From Deltaproteobacteria bacterium (lineage in GTDB: Bacteria > Desulfobacterota > Dissulfuribacteria > Dissulfuribacterales > UBA3076), in the NCBI GenBank assembly GCA_027004315.1, contig JALTHV010000090.1, positions 7,291 to 12,775 on the forward strand: a DNA stretch of 5,485 bases, read 5' to 3'. A model generated the notes under the pieces. It saw only the letters and a program-made list of their open reading frames with translations. It was not told the DNA's origin and did not search any database. Position numbers and translations under genes: made by a program. This document shows, one piece after another, positions 1-5,454 of the stretch (its first letter is position 1; each line of letters begins with the position of its first letter).

Positions 1-33
1 CAGTTATTCCAAATACGGGCTATGCAATCAGTA

Positions 34-1383
34 TCACTGCGCAGACAAATTGGCCAAGATATGGTCTTGTATCCATTTTTGATCCCACCACTCCATTGGG
101 TCCACAAATACTCCACTGACCAACATCCCACAGTGTAAATGATCCCCACCTGCAAGTCCGGTCATTCCAGTGATCCCTATAGTATCCCCACGTTCCACCT
201 TATCACCTACTGATACCCGGATTTCACTCATGTGGGAATACATACTGAAAAGGCCAAGACCGTGATCCAAGATCACCGTGTTTCCATAGATGCCAAGGTA
301 GCCTGCAAACACGACAAGACCGGTATTTCCTGCCGGGATAGGGGCATGTGCAACAGAGGCAAGGTCTATACCCATATGAAATTCCCGATCGATCTCTCTG
401 CCCTTATAAAAGTAATGGCGCTCATCTCCAAATCCTGCCTCGAATGCCGATCTGGGAAGACGCTCAAATCTTCCGTGCCAGAGGATTTTGGGGACACTCT
501 TTTTGCAATAATTCCTAATCTCTGTGTTGTCACGATGTCTGAGTTCTGTATTGATCTTAAGAAATACCTTTAGGAGGGGACCTTTTAATTCAGGATATCT
601 AGCCATAAACTCAGGCATTTTCTGCTCAAGAAACCGATCAGATATATTAATTTTGCGTACCCTCAAGACCTTCGGGAGGATGCGGTAAGGGAATTGAGCC
701 TTGGCGACGTTTCCTGCCTGATCTACTGCCTCAATAAATATCTGTTTTGGTCTGGTGACATTAAAGGGTATCGCCACCATGGCAACATACATACCCTCTT
801 TCCCCCCTGGTTTTGGATACCCCGGGAAAAAGTGTTTATTTATCCAGACCCCGGTCTTAGTTATTGGCTTATTTACTCTATAGGATACAAGACCGGCTCC
901 ACCACTTCTTATATTGTGAACAGTGCTCTCCAGACTTATTCGAGGTGGTGTTATATCTATCTGGAGGTCGGTCTTCCATACCTGCTCATTTCCCTTTAGA
1001 CCATTTCGCCATGATGAGTCTCTTGCACAGATCTGAAGGAGGGCCTTTCCCTGAGCCAGGCCCAACTCAATCGGTCTGATGGTCCAGGATATCTTATCCT
1101 CGCTTACGGCTGATCCCCTCCACCATTCCTTCTGTCTGTAGGTCTTGGATCCAAGTTTGAGGGTCTTGTCTCCCTGGCTCAAGGTAGCAGAAATAGACCT
1201 CAGCCCACTCCGTTCATCTGTGGCCTTGACTGTAAAGGTATATTTCCTCCCAATTATCTTTGGGATCGGGGTTACCTGCAATTTCGGGGGCTCTCCCTCA
1301 AGGAGAAAATACCCCAGAATGCCCCCAGCACCTACAAGGGCTATACAGACTAATGATGCAATATAAGCAAAAAATTTGCCCAT
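34..1383 (-). CDS. Membrane-anchored M23 family metallopeptidase (LytM/peptidoglycan endopeptidase type)
   Basis: This 449-residue protein is probably a zinc endopeptidase, or a regulator of amidases, acting on periplasmic peptidoglycan cross-links. Residues 5-28 form one hydrophobic segment after a short MGK start, so it is likely held in the inner membrane as a signal anchor. Residues 35-235 are beta-rich; two stretches (about 35-145 and 146-235) read like Ig-like domains, with TPP and DQAGNVA-type motifs. The M23 domain spans about 330-432. It carries HMGID (H336, D340), YSHM (H384) and DHLH (H415, H417), so the HxxxD and HxH zinc and catalytic motifs are all intact and an active enzyme is expected. 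The start has a clear GGAGG seven bases upstream. It lies about 22 nt after pth and is the last gene in the window. No terminator is visible in the 33 bases past its stop. The family call is secure; the exact substrate is not known. Confidence 0.9.
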   Translation of the reverse strand: MGKFFAYIASLVCIALVGAGGILGYFLLEGEPPKLQVTPIPKIIGRKYTFTVKATDERSGLRSISATLSQGDKTLKLGSKTYRQKEWWRGSAVSEDKISWTIRPIELGLAQGKALLQICARDSSWRNGLKGNEQVWKTDLQIDITPPRISLESTVHNIRSGGAGLVSYRVNKPITKTGVWINKHFFPGYPKPGGKEGMYVAMVAIPFNVTRPKQIFIEAVDQAGNVAKAQFPYRILPKVLRVRKINISDRFLEQKMPEFMARYPELKGPLLKVFLKINTELRHRDNTEIRNYCKKSVPKILWHGRFERLPRSAFEAGFGDERHYFYKGREIDREFHMGIDLASVAHAPIPAGNTGLVVFAGYLGIYGNTVILDHGLGLFSMYSHMSEIRVSVGDKVERGDTIGITGMTGLAGGDHLHCGMLVSGVFVDPMEWWDQKWIQDHILANLSAQ

Positions 1384-1405
1384 CTATAATCCTCCGGGAA
1401 AGGCG

Positions 1406-2011
1406 CTAAAAACAAGGGCTATCCGGCCCTAAAATCTTAAGTCCATTGAATTCGTTCATGGCAGACTCGATACCATTCTTCATGAAACATATCAGTCCTT
1501 TAACGGCAAAATCAAGGATTCTCTCTATCGCCTGGGTCTCCTCTGGATGGAAAGGTGACAGCACATACTTATCTATTGGCACAGGCCCACTGGGCCTTCC
1601 TATGCCGATCTTTAGACGCGGGAATTCCCTGCTGCCGATAGATCTTACAATGGATCTAATTCCATTATGTCCTCCAGTGCCACCACCACGTACAAACTTG
1701 AGTCGTCCTAAACACAGTTCCAGATCATCGTGTACCACTAAGAGCTTTTCTAAAGGAATTTTGTAGAAATTAAAGACAGATGCTACCGCCTCACCACTTC
1801 TGTTCATATAGGTAAAGGGCTTAAGTAGTATAGCAGAGACATCTGCTACAGTCCACAACGCAGTCTCGTATGGGGGCGACTTTTTGTGTAGGACAAAGTC
1901 CAAACCGCACTGAGAGGCCACATGATCCAGGGTTGCAAAGCCCATGTTGTGGCGGGTATGTCTATATTGAGGGCCAGGATTCCCAAGACCTGCCACGAGG
2001 ATCCTGGACAA
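1406..2011 (-). CDS. pth: Peptidyl-tRNA hydrolase
   Basis: Pth cleaves the ester bond of peptidyl-tRNAs that fall off ribosomes and so recycles tRNA in the cytoplasm. The 201-residue length is normal for the bacterial family. With the start chosen here, the key residues are N11 in GLGNPG, catalytic H21 in TRHNMGF, N70 in YMN, D95 in HDD, and N116 in the GGGTGGHNG block; all are present and nearly match E. coli numbering. There is no ATG at the front. Two in-frame TTG codons compete, at 2015-2017 and 2009-2011. I prefer the second because a GAGG ribosome-binding site lies seven bases before it, whereas it almost touches the first. With the first, the TTG overlaps the rplY stop as TTGA and the protein gains two residues. 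Tight packing after rplY suggests translational coupling. Function is very sure; the start is moderately sure. Confidence 0.96.
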   Translation of the reverse strand: MSRILVAGLGNPGPQYRHTRHNMGFATLDHVASQCGLDFVLHKKSPPYETALWTVADVSAILLKPFTYMNRSGEAVASVFNFYKIPLEKLLVVHDDLELCLGRLKFVRGGGTGGHNGIRSIVRSIGSREFPRLKIGIGRPSGPVPIDKYVLSPFHPEETQAIERILDFAVKGLICFMKNGIESAMNEFNGLKILGPDSPCF

Positions 2012-2013
2012 GA

Positions 2014-2652
2014 TCAATCCTCACTTTTCTCTTCCTCAGCCTCTTCCTCAGCCTCAGGTTCTTTTTCTTTCCCTTCTTCCTCAACTCCTGCGCCCACAAT
2101 AGTCACCAAAGTCGTCTCTGGATCATCCAATAGACGGATTCCTTCCTGAGGCGTTATATCAGCTATGTGTATAACCTCTCCCAGAGCAAGGTCAGAGACA
2201 TCTATTTTTATCTCTTTGGGGATGTCCATAGGGAGACAGGATACCCTGACTGTCCGTTGAATAATCTCCAGGACACCCATGTCTTGCTCAACACCCTTGG
2301 CCTGCCCCACTGTGACAATAGGCACCTCAACTTGCACCTCTTCGTCCATAAGGACTTCATAAAAATCTACATGGCGAATCTGGTCAGTTACCGGATGCAA
2401 CTGCAGGTCCTTAATGAGGGCGGTACGACGCCTAGTGTCTCCGTTGCCTTCCAGATTCAAGGTAAAGAGCACCCGTTCCCCTCTTGCTGAACTTAGGAGT
2501 TTGTTAAATTCATGTGCATTTATTGAAAGAGATATAGAGTCGGTCTTGGATCCGTAAAGCACTCCAGGGATCCGGCCTGCCTGGCGAAGCTTACGGGCTA
2601 CTCCCTTTCCTGCCTCTGTACGTATTTGGGTATCTATTACTACCTGTTTCAT
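2014..2652 (-). CDS. rplY: 50S ribosomal protein L25, long CTC/TL5 form
   Basis: L25 binds 5S rRNA in the large ribosomal subunit. This 212-residue protein has the long two-domain form (general stress protein CTC / TL5) rather than the roughly 94-residue E. coli form. Residues 1-95 are the 5S-binding domain, with the typical GKGVARKLRQAGRIPGVLYG stretch and HPVTDQIRHVDFYEV at its end. Residues 100-188 are the TL5 C-terminal beta domain (VPIVTVGQAKGV, then LGEVIHIADI). Residues 190-212 are an acidic, Glu-rich tail that is probably disordered, which is common in this form. The ATG has an AAGGG about nine bases upstream, within the end of prs and the 15-nt gap. It precedes pth, whose start lies at or over its TGA stop. 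The pairing of L25 with Pth is widespread in bacteria and fits a shared role in translation. Confidence 0.96.
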   Translation of the reverse strand: MKQVVIDTQIRTEAGKGVARKLRQAGRIPGVLYGSKTDSISLSINAHEFNKLLSSARGERVLFTLNLEGNGDTRRRTALIKDLQLHPVTDQIRHVDFYEVLMDEEVQVEVPIVTVGQAKGVEQDMGVLEIIQRTVRVSCLPMDIPKEIKIDVSDLALGEVIHIADITPQEGIRLLDDPETTLVTIVGAGVEEEGKEKEPEAEEEAEEEKSED

Positions 2653-2667
2653 TGAAAAAATCCCTTC

Positions 2668-3612
2668 TTAGACAAATAATAGGCTTACAGAATCATCATT
2701 ATGTATACGTTTGATAGCCTCTCCTAACAGGTCAGATACTGATAATACCTCTATCTTATTGATTTTTTTGGCCTCTTCACTCAAGGGAATGGTATTGGTG
2801 ACCACCAGAGACTCAAGGACAGATTCCTTGATGCGGTCTATTGCAGGGCCTGAAAGTACTGGATGCGTAGCACATGCATGGATTTCCTTGGCCCCGTGTT
2901 CCTTAAGGGCATCCGTTGCCTTACAGAGGGTGCCAGCAGTATCTACCATGTCATCCAGTATTATGGCGATCTTTCCTTTTACGTCTCCTATAATATTCAT
3001 TACATGTGACTCGTTAGGGCGCTCTCTTCGTTTATCGATTATGGCCAGACCTGCACCCAATCTCTTGGCAAAGGCCCTGGTCCGTTCTACACCACCTGCA
3101 TCAGGAGATACCATCACAACATTTTTTGTAAACTTCTTCTTGAGATATTTGAGTAATACAGGTGCAGCAAAGAGATGATCTACCGGGATGCTAAAGAAAC
3201 CCTGGATCTGTGCGGCATGGAGATCCATAGCAAGGACCCTCCTGGCCCCGGCTACAGTGATAATATCTGCTACGAGTTTGGCTGAAATAGGGACCCTTGG
3301 GGCCGCTTTTCGATCCTGCCTGGCGTAGCCGTAGTAAGGCAATACCGCGGTGATTCGCCTGGCAGATGCCCTTCTCAGGGCATCCACCATTATGAGAAGT
3401 TCCATCATATTGTGGTCTACGGGGGGACATGTAGGTTGAATCACAAATACATCTGCACCTCTCACATTTTCCCCTATTTCCACATATACTTCACCATCAC
3501 TGAAGGTACGCACAGACGCCCTGCCAAGAGGTAGACTGAGATAGTCACATATCTCTTGGGCCAATAGAGGATTGGCATTTCCACTAAAGATCTTTATCTG
3601 ATTTATTGACAT
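2668..3612 (-). CDS. prs: Ribose-phosphate pyrophosphokinase (PRPP synthetase)
   Basis: Prs transfers pyrophosphate from ATP to ribose 5-phosphate to make PRPP, the precursor of purines, pyrimidines, NAD, histidine and tryptophan. At 314 residues it has the usual class I length. Visible signatures are FSGNANPLLAQ near the start, FSDGEVYVEI (37-46), the ATP-binding loop YARQDRK (96-102), catalytic H132 in MDLHAAQIQGFF, SPDAGGVER (169-177), IDKRRERPNES (192-202) and the PRPP-binding loop DDMVDTAGT (220-228). The only sensible start is the ATG at 3610-3612; AGGA lies just two bases ahead, an unusually short spacing. The 138 nt upstream to the tRNA contain an 8-bp GGCCGGCC palindrome (3662-3669) and a TATATT without a matching -35 box, so I see no firm promoter. 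It is followed after 15 nt by rplY. Confidence 0.98.
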   Translation of the reverse strand: MSINQIKIFSGNANPLLAQEICDYLSLPLGRASVRTFSDGEVYVEIGENVRGADVFVIQPTCPPVDHNMMELLIMVDALRRASARRITAVLPYYGYARQDRKAAPRVPISAKLVADIITVAGARRVLAMDLHAAQIQGFFSIPVDHLFAAPVLLKYLKKKFTKNVVMVSPDAGGVERTRAFAKRLGAGLAIIDKRRERPNESHVMNIIGDVKGKIAIILDDMVDTAGTLCKATDALKEHGAKEIHACATHPVLSGPAIDRIKESVLESLVVTNTIPLSEEAKKINKIEVLSVSDLLGEAIKRIHNDDSVSLLFV

Positions 3613-3750
3613 CTTCCTGTGCCACTCAACTAACTGTTTACTATTCCCACAATATAGAACGGGCCGGCCTTGAGAACCTAATAAGATCGTTTATTTCAAG
3701 AGAGCTATCTCAACAGCATTTTCAGCCCTTAACCCAAATCGATTCTATCT

Positions 3751-3825
3751 TGGCTGGGGTGGGAGGATTCGAACCTCCGAATGCGGGCTCCAAAGGCCCG
3801 TGTCTTACCGCTTGACGACACCCCA
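3751..3825 (-). tRNA. tRNA-Gln with anticodon UUG
   Basis: The 75-nt gene folds as a full cloverleaf on the minus strand. The acceptor strand TGGGGTG pairs with CACCCCA, followed by discriminator G and an encoded CCA (3751-3753). The anticodon stem CGGGC/GCCCG encloses the seven-base loop CTTTGGA, giving anticodon TTG at 3791-3793, which reads CAA (and by wobble CAG) glutamine codons. The T arm has GGTTCGAATCC. U1-A72 is typical of tRNA-Gln. It begins 14 nt after the ispE stop, with no promoter space between, so it is probably processed from an ispE-containing transcript. This position between ispE and prs is a recurrent arrangement in Deltaproteobacteria. Confidence 0.98.
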
Positions 3826-3839
3826 ACAGTCTTTCTCCG

Positions 3840-4676
3840 CTATAGGGCCTCTACTAAGAAGGTGCTAAACCCCTTATTGCTCTCAAGACTAGAAAGTGCC
3901 CTAAGGGCATCATCTTTAGACAGGAAGGCCCCAAAGACCGTAGATCCACTCCCTGACATCAAAGCTGCTTCAGCTCCAAGAGACATAAGTTCGGCCTTAA
4001 TCTGTCCGATCTCTGGATTTTTGGCAATAACTACCTTTTCCAGGTCATTCTGCCACATAGTGGTATCGATAGCTCTATCGGCGTCAAAAGTAGTGTCCCC
4101 ATCCCGGCTTGTCAATACGTATTGTCTATAGGCCCATCGGGTACTTATTGAAAAACCAGGATAGACCAAGACATACCATCTATGGGGAGTAGAGGTCACC
4201 TCGAGTTCAGTACCGATATCTCTTCCTATAGCTGCCGGTGCTTCCAGGAGAAAAAACGGCACGTCTGCCCCAAGACTGGAGGCCAGTGAATGAAGGACTG
4301 GCTGATCAAGCGGGAAATCTGCCAATTCATTCAGACCTCTTAATACAAAAGCCGCATCACTGCTACCGCCTCCCAGGCCTCCGCCCGTAGGGATTGCCTT
4401 TTTTAGGACAATTTTTACCTTGAGATCCAGTCCGGTCTCTTCTAGAAACAATAGACTTGCCCGATATGCCAGGTTTTCTGGTCCCGAAGTCAAATTACTG
4501 CCTGGACACTCTAGATGAACTTCTCTCTTCCCAGGATCTGCCGCGAGCACAATCTCGTCCCACAGAGAGACCTTTTGAAATAGTGTAAATATAATGTGGT
4601 ATCCATCTGGACGCCGGCCCTGTATCAATAAAAACAGGTTTATCTTGGCAGGAGCCAGAAGACTCAAGGAATTCAT
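3840..4676 (-). CDS. ispE: 4-diphosphocytidyl-2-C-methyl-D-erythritol kinase
   Basis: IspE phosphorylates CDP-methylerythritol with ATP, the fourth step of the MEP route to isoprenoid precursors. The 278-residue protein is a GHMP kinase of normal length. Motif 1 is LAPAKINLFL (8-17) with catalytic K11, motif 2 is the glycine-rich ATP loop PTGGGLGGGSSDAA (96-109), the catalytic Asp is D138 in LGADVPFF, and motif 3 is ALMSGSGSTVFGAF (238-251). All are intact. The ATG at 4674-4676 gives the expected N-terminus, but no ribosome-binding site precedes it (the bases before are CATCTTTTAT), and no earlier in-frame ATG, GTG or TTG exists before the DUF1844 stop region. A TTG three codons later is the only nearby alternative and also lacks such a site. 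A strong stem-loop lies about 20 nt upstream. The tRNA-Gln gene follows. Confidence 0.97.
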   Translation of the reverse strand: MNSLSLLAPAKINLFLLIQGRRPDGYHIIFTLFQKVSLWDEIVLAADPGKREVHLECPGSNLTSGPENLAYRASLLFLEETGLDLKVKIVLKKAIPTGGGLGGGSSDAAFVLRGLNELADFPLDQPVLHSLASSLGADVPFFLLEAPAAIGRDIGTELEVTSTPHRWYVLVYPGFSISTRWAYRQYVLTSRDGDTTFDADRAIDTTMWQNDLEKVVIAKNPEIGQIKAELMSLGAEAALMSGSGSTVFGAFLSKDDALRALSSLESNKGFSTFLVEAL

Positions 4677-4696
4677 ATAAAAGATGTGGATGAGAG

Positions 4697-4751
4697 GTAA
4701 CCGTTCACACCCCCTCCTGTTGCAACCGTCCGCGGAGATGTGAACAGTTAC
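4697..4751 (-). other. Stem-loop overlapping the DUF1844 stop codon, upstream of ispE
   Basis: Bases 4697-4714 pair with 4734-4751 to give an uninterrupted 18-bp stem around a 19-nt loop. On the minus-strand RNA every pair is Watson-Crick or G-U (three G-U: 4702/4746, 4710/4738, 4712/4736). In plus-strand RNA those three would be A-C mismatches, so the fold suits the transcript of these genes. The outer arm includes the TAA stop of the DUF1844 gene, and the loop holds the palindrome GTTGCAAC (4719-4726). No U-run follows, so it is not a classic intrinsic terminator. A processing or stability hairpin, or an attenuator ahead of ispE, is possible. The fold is seen; its role is inferred. Confidence 0.6.
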
Positions 4752-5119
4752 GATGAGACCTTAACAAATTTCATCCGCAGATCAAAGAGCATATGCTCCA
4801 GGAGGCCTTTTTCGTCTTCATCAAGATTCCCGGCCGTCTTTTCCTGGAGCATAGCCAGGGTATCGATGGCCTGTTGGGCCAGGATAAGATCTTTCTTTTT
4901 TTTATCCGAGCCAATCTCAGGCAGTTCACCCAGATGGACAAGGGCTGAGGTATTAAGAGAGACTATAAAGCTAGAGAAATTCACCTTGGGAAGAGACGCT
5001 GAAGCAGATCCTTTTGATCCGGTAGGTCTGGGTCCAGCGGCACCCTTCTGGCCAGGGGTCTTTTCTGTATCATGTTTCTTGTCTGTAACCTTGACGTCTC
5101 CTTCATTACCCTGATCCAT
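4748..5119 (-). CDS. DUF1844 domain protein, function unknown
   Basis: The 123-residue protein has two parts. Residues 1-43 are polar, rich in Lys, Gly, Pro and Ser, and probably disordered. Residues 44-121 match my recollection of the DUF1844 family: VNFSSFIVSLNTSALVHLGE, then an Ala/Gln/Leu helix and IDTLAMLQEKTAGNLDEDE, ending LLFDLRM-like (here MLFDLRMKFV). No signal peptide, membrane helix or catalytic motif is seen, so it is likely a small cytoplasmic helical protein. I chose the ATG at 5117-5119 because AGGAG (5128-5132) lies eight bases ahead; the ATG two codons earlier would be only two bases from it. The open frame reaches back to a TTG at 5182, within the target repeat of the adjacent mobile element, but that extension looks non-coding. 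It is followed by a stem-loop and ispE. The biological role is unknown. Confidence 0.85.
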   Translation of the reverse strand: MDQGNEGDVKVTDKKHDTEKTPGQKGAAGPRPTGSKGSASASLPKVNFSSFIVSLNTSALVHLGELPEIGSDKKKKDLILAQQAIDTLAMLQEKTAGNLDEDEKGLLEHMLFDLRMKFVKVSS

Positions 5120-5144
5120 GACCATTTCTCCTAAACATTTATTG

Positions 5145-5174
5145 AATATACTAAAAATAGAACATAAATGTCTC
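5145..5174 (-). promoter_or_regulatory. Possible sigma-70 promoter for the DUF1844 gene
   Basis: On the minus strand, TATATT (5145-5150; five of six with TATAAT) follows GAGACA (5169-5174; four of six with TTGACA) at an 18-bp spacing in AT-rich DNA. It ends 25 bp before the chosen start codon. It lies wholly between the mobile element and the gene, so it would have survived the insertion. The -35 match is weak. Confidence 0.35.
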
Positions 5175-5181
5175 TTGGGCA

Positions 5182-5189
5182 AGCCTTGC
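5182..5189. repeat. Target-site duplication, left copy
   Basis: AGCCTTGC directly abuts the left end of the palindromic element and is repeated in the same orientation at 5447-5454, with 8 of 8 bases identical. Direct repeats of this length at both borders indicate staggered-cut insertion. Confidence 0.85.
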
Positions 5190-5206
5190 GTAACTTCTCA
5201 ATAAGT
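5190..5206 (+). repeat. Left terminal inverted repeat of the MITE
   Basis: GTAACTTCTCAATAAGT pairs with 5430-5446 at 16 of 17 positions; the single difference is C5194 against A5442. The outward-facing strand carries TTGAGA (complement of 5196-5201), a hexamer resembling a -35 box. Confidence 0.85.
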
Positions 5207-5222
5207 TGGGGCATCATTTTTG

Positions 5223-5248
5223 GTAACCGATCACAGGGTGCTTCTTTT
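5223..5248 (+). repeat. Inner inverted repeat, left arm (26 bp)
   Basis: This arm is perfectly complementary to 5389-5414. Like the outer terminal repeat it begins GTAAC. The two copies are not flanked by a direct repeat of their own (CATTTTTG on the left, ACCGAAGT on the right), so it is a subterminal part of the larger unit and not an independent insertion. Confidence 0.85.
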
Positions 5249-5273
5249 GGAAACGATTTGCGTTAGCCCTGTA

Positions 5274-5299
5274 GTTTTCTTGGTTTTTGCAGCATGGGA
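5274..5299 (+). repeat. Inner inverted repeat near the centre, left arm
   Basis: This arm pairs with 5341-5367, allowing one gap and a few mismatches; GTTTTCT, GGTTTTTGCA and CATGGGA are the shared blocks. It forms the upper stem of the palindrome below the GC-rich apex, which itself contains the 10-bp palindrome GCTCCGGAGC (5307-5316). Confidence 0.75.
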
Positions 5300-5340
5300 G
5301 ACCCCGGCTCCGGAGCGTAGCGGAGGAGAACGGGGAGGGG

Positions 5341-5367
5341 TCCCATGTTGCAAAAACCCTAGAAAAC
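5341..5367 (-). repeat. Inner inverted repeat near the centre, right arm
   Basis: Partner of 5274-5299. The right arm is one base longer, with AGGG where the left has TGG, showing that the two arms have drifted while keeping the overall pairing. Confidence 0.75.
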
Positions 5368-5388
5368 AAGGGGCGAGAGCATGTTGGA

Positions 5389-5414
5389 AAAAGAAGCACC
5401 CTGTGATCGGTTAC
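5389..5414 (-). repeat. Inner inverted repeat, right arm (26 bp)
   Basis: Perfect partner of 5223-5248. Both pairs share a centre at 5318.5, only half a base from the centre of the outer terminal repeats, so the whole element is one nested palindrome. The loosely matched zones are 5207-5222 against 5415-5429 and 5249-5273 against 5368-5388. Confidence 0.85.
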
Positions 5415-5429
5415 ACCGAAGTTGCCAGG

Positions 5430-5446
5430 ACTTATTGAGAAATTAC
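5430..5446 (-). repeat. Right terminal inverted repeat of the MITE
   Basis: Reading inward on the minus strand this is GTAATTTCTCAATAAGT, the 16-of-17 partner of 5190-5206. TTGAGA at 5435-5440 points outward to the right. Confidence 0.85.
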
Positions 5447-5454
5447 AGCCTTGC
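5447..5454. repeat. Target-site duplication, right copy
   Basis: AGCCTTGC is the exact direct repeat of 5182-5189 and starts at the base after the right terminal repeat. The 31 bases beyond it (5455-5485) show no gene or signal I can support. Confidence 0.85.

Larger units (their letters stand above)
5190..5446. mobile_element. 257-bp palindromic MITE, IS66-like ends, no transposase
   Basis: The unit is bounded by 17-bp inverted repeats (GTAACTTCTCAATAAGT at 5190-5206 and its near-complement at 5430-5446, 16 of 17) and by the 8-bp duplication AGCCTTGC. IS66-family elements typically start GTAA and make 8-bp duplications, so a passive element moved by an IS66-type transposase is the best fit; that family link is inference. 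Inside, further arms pair symmetrically: 5223-5248 with 5389-5414 (26 of 26), 5274-5299 with 5341-5367 (one gap, a few mismatches), and 5302-5306 with 5331-5335, around a GC-rich centre near 5318. No transposase or other convincing gene fits inside; the open frames on both strands mirror each other because of the palindrome. Its insertion lies 71 bp upstream of the DUF1844 start. Alternatives are an immobile repeat or a structured RNA, but the perfect target duplication argues for transposition. Confidence 0.82.

Noticed and set aside
2711..3178. 155-codon plus-strand open frame opposite prs
   Set aside because: Antisense shadow of a fully conserved prs reading frame; no domain and no supporting start signal.
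3662..3669. GGCCGGCC palindrome as an operator
   Set aside because: An isolated 8-bp GC palindrome without a second site or known regulator match is weak evidence.
3641..3750. Promoter for prs around TATATT in the tRNA-prs gap
   Set aside because: No acceptable -35 hexamer sits 16-18 bp upstream; TTGAAA and TTGAGA in the gap have no matching -10 box.
4697..4751. Intrinsic terminator after the DUF1844 gene
   Set aside because: The stem is strong but the bases after it on the transcript (CTCTCATCC) contain no U-run.
5120..5182. N-terminal extension of the DUF1844 protein from a TTG at 5182
   Set aside because: The TTG overlaps the transposon target repeat, the added residues do not resemble the family, and an AGGAG lies correctly placed for the ATG at 5119.
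5223..5414. Inner 192-bp inverted-repeat unit as a separate, nested insertion
   Set aside because: Its flanks (CATTTTTG and ACCGAAGT) are not duplicated, whereas the outer unit has a perfect 8-bp duplication.
5220..5438. 72-codon open frame on the plus strand through the same element
   Set aside because: Mirror image of the minus-strand frame; it starts and ends inside the inverted repeats and has no domain features.
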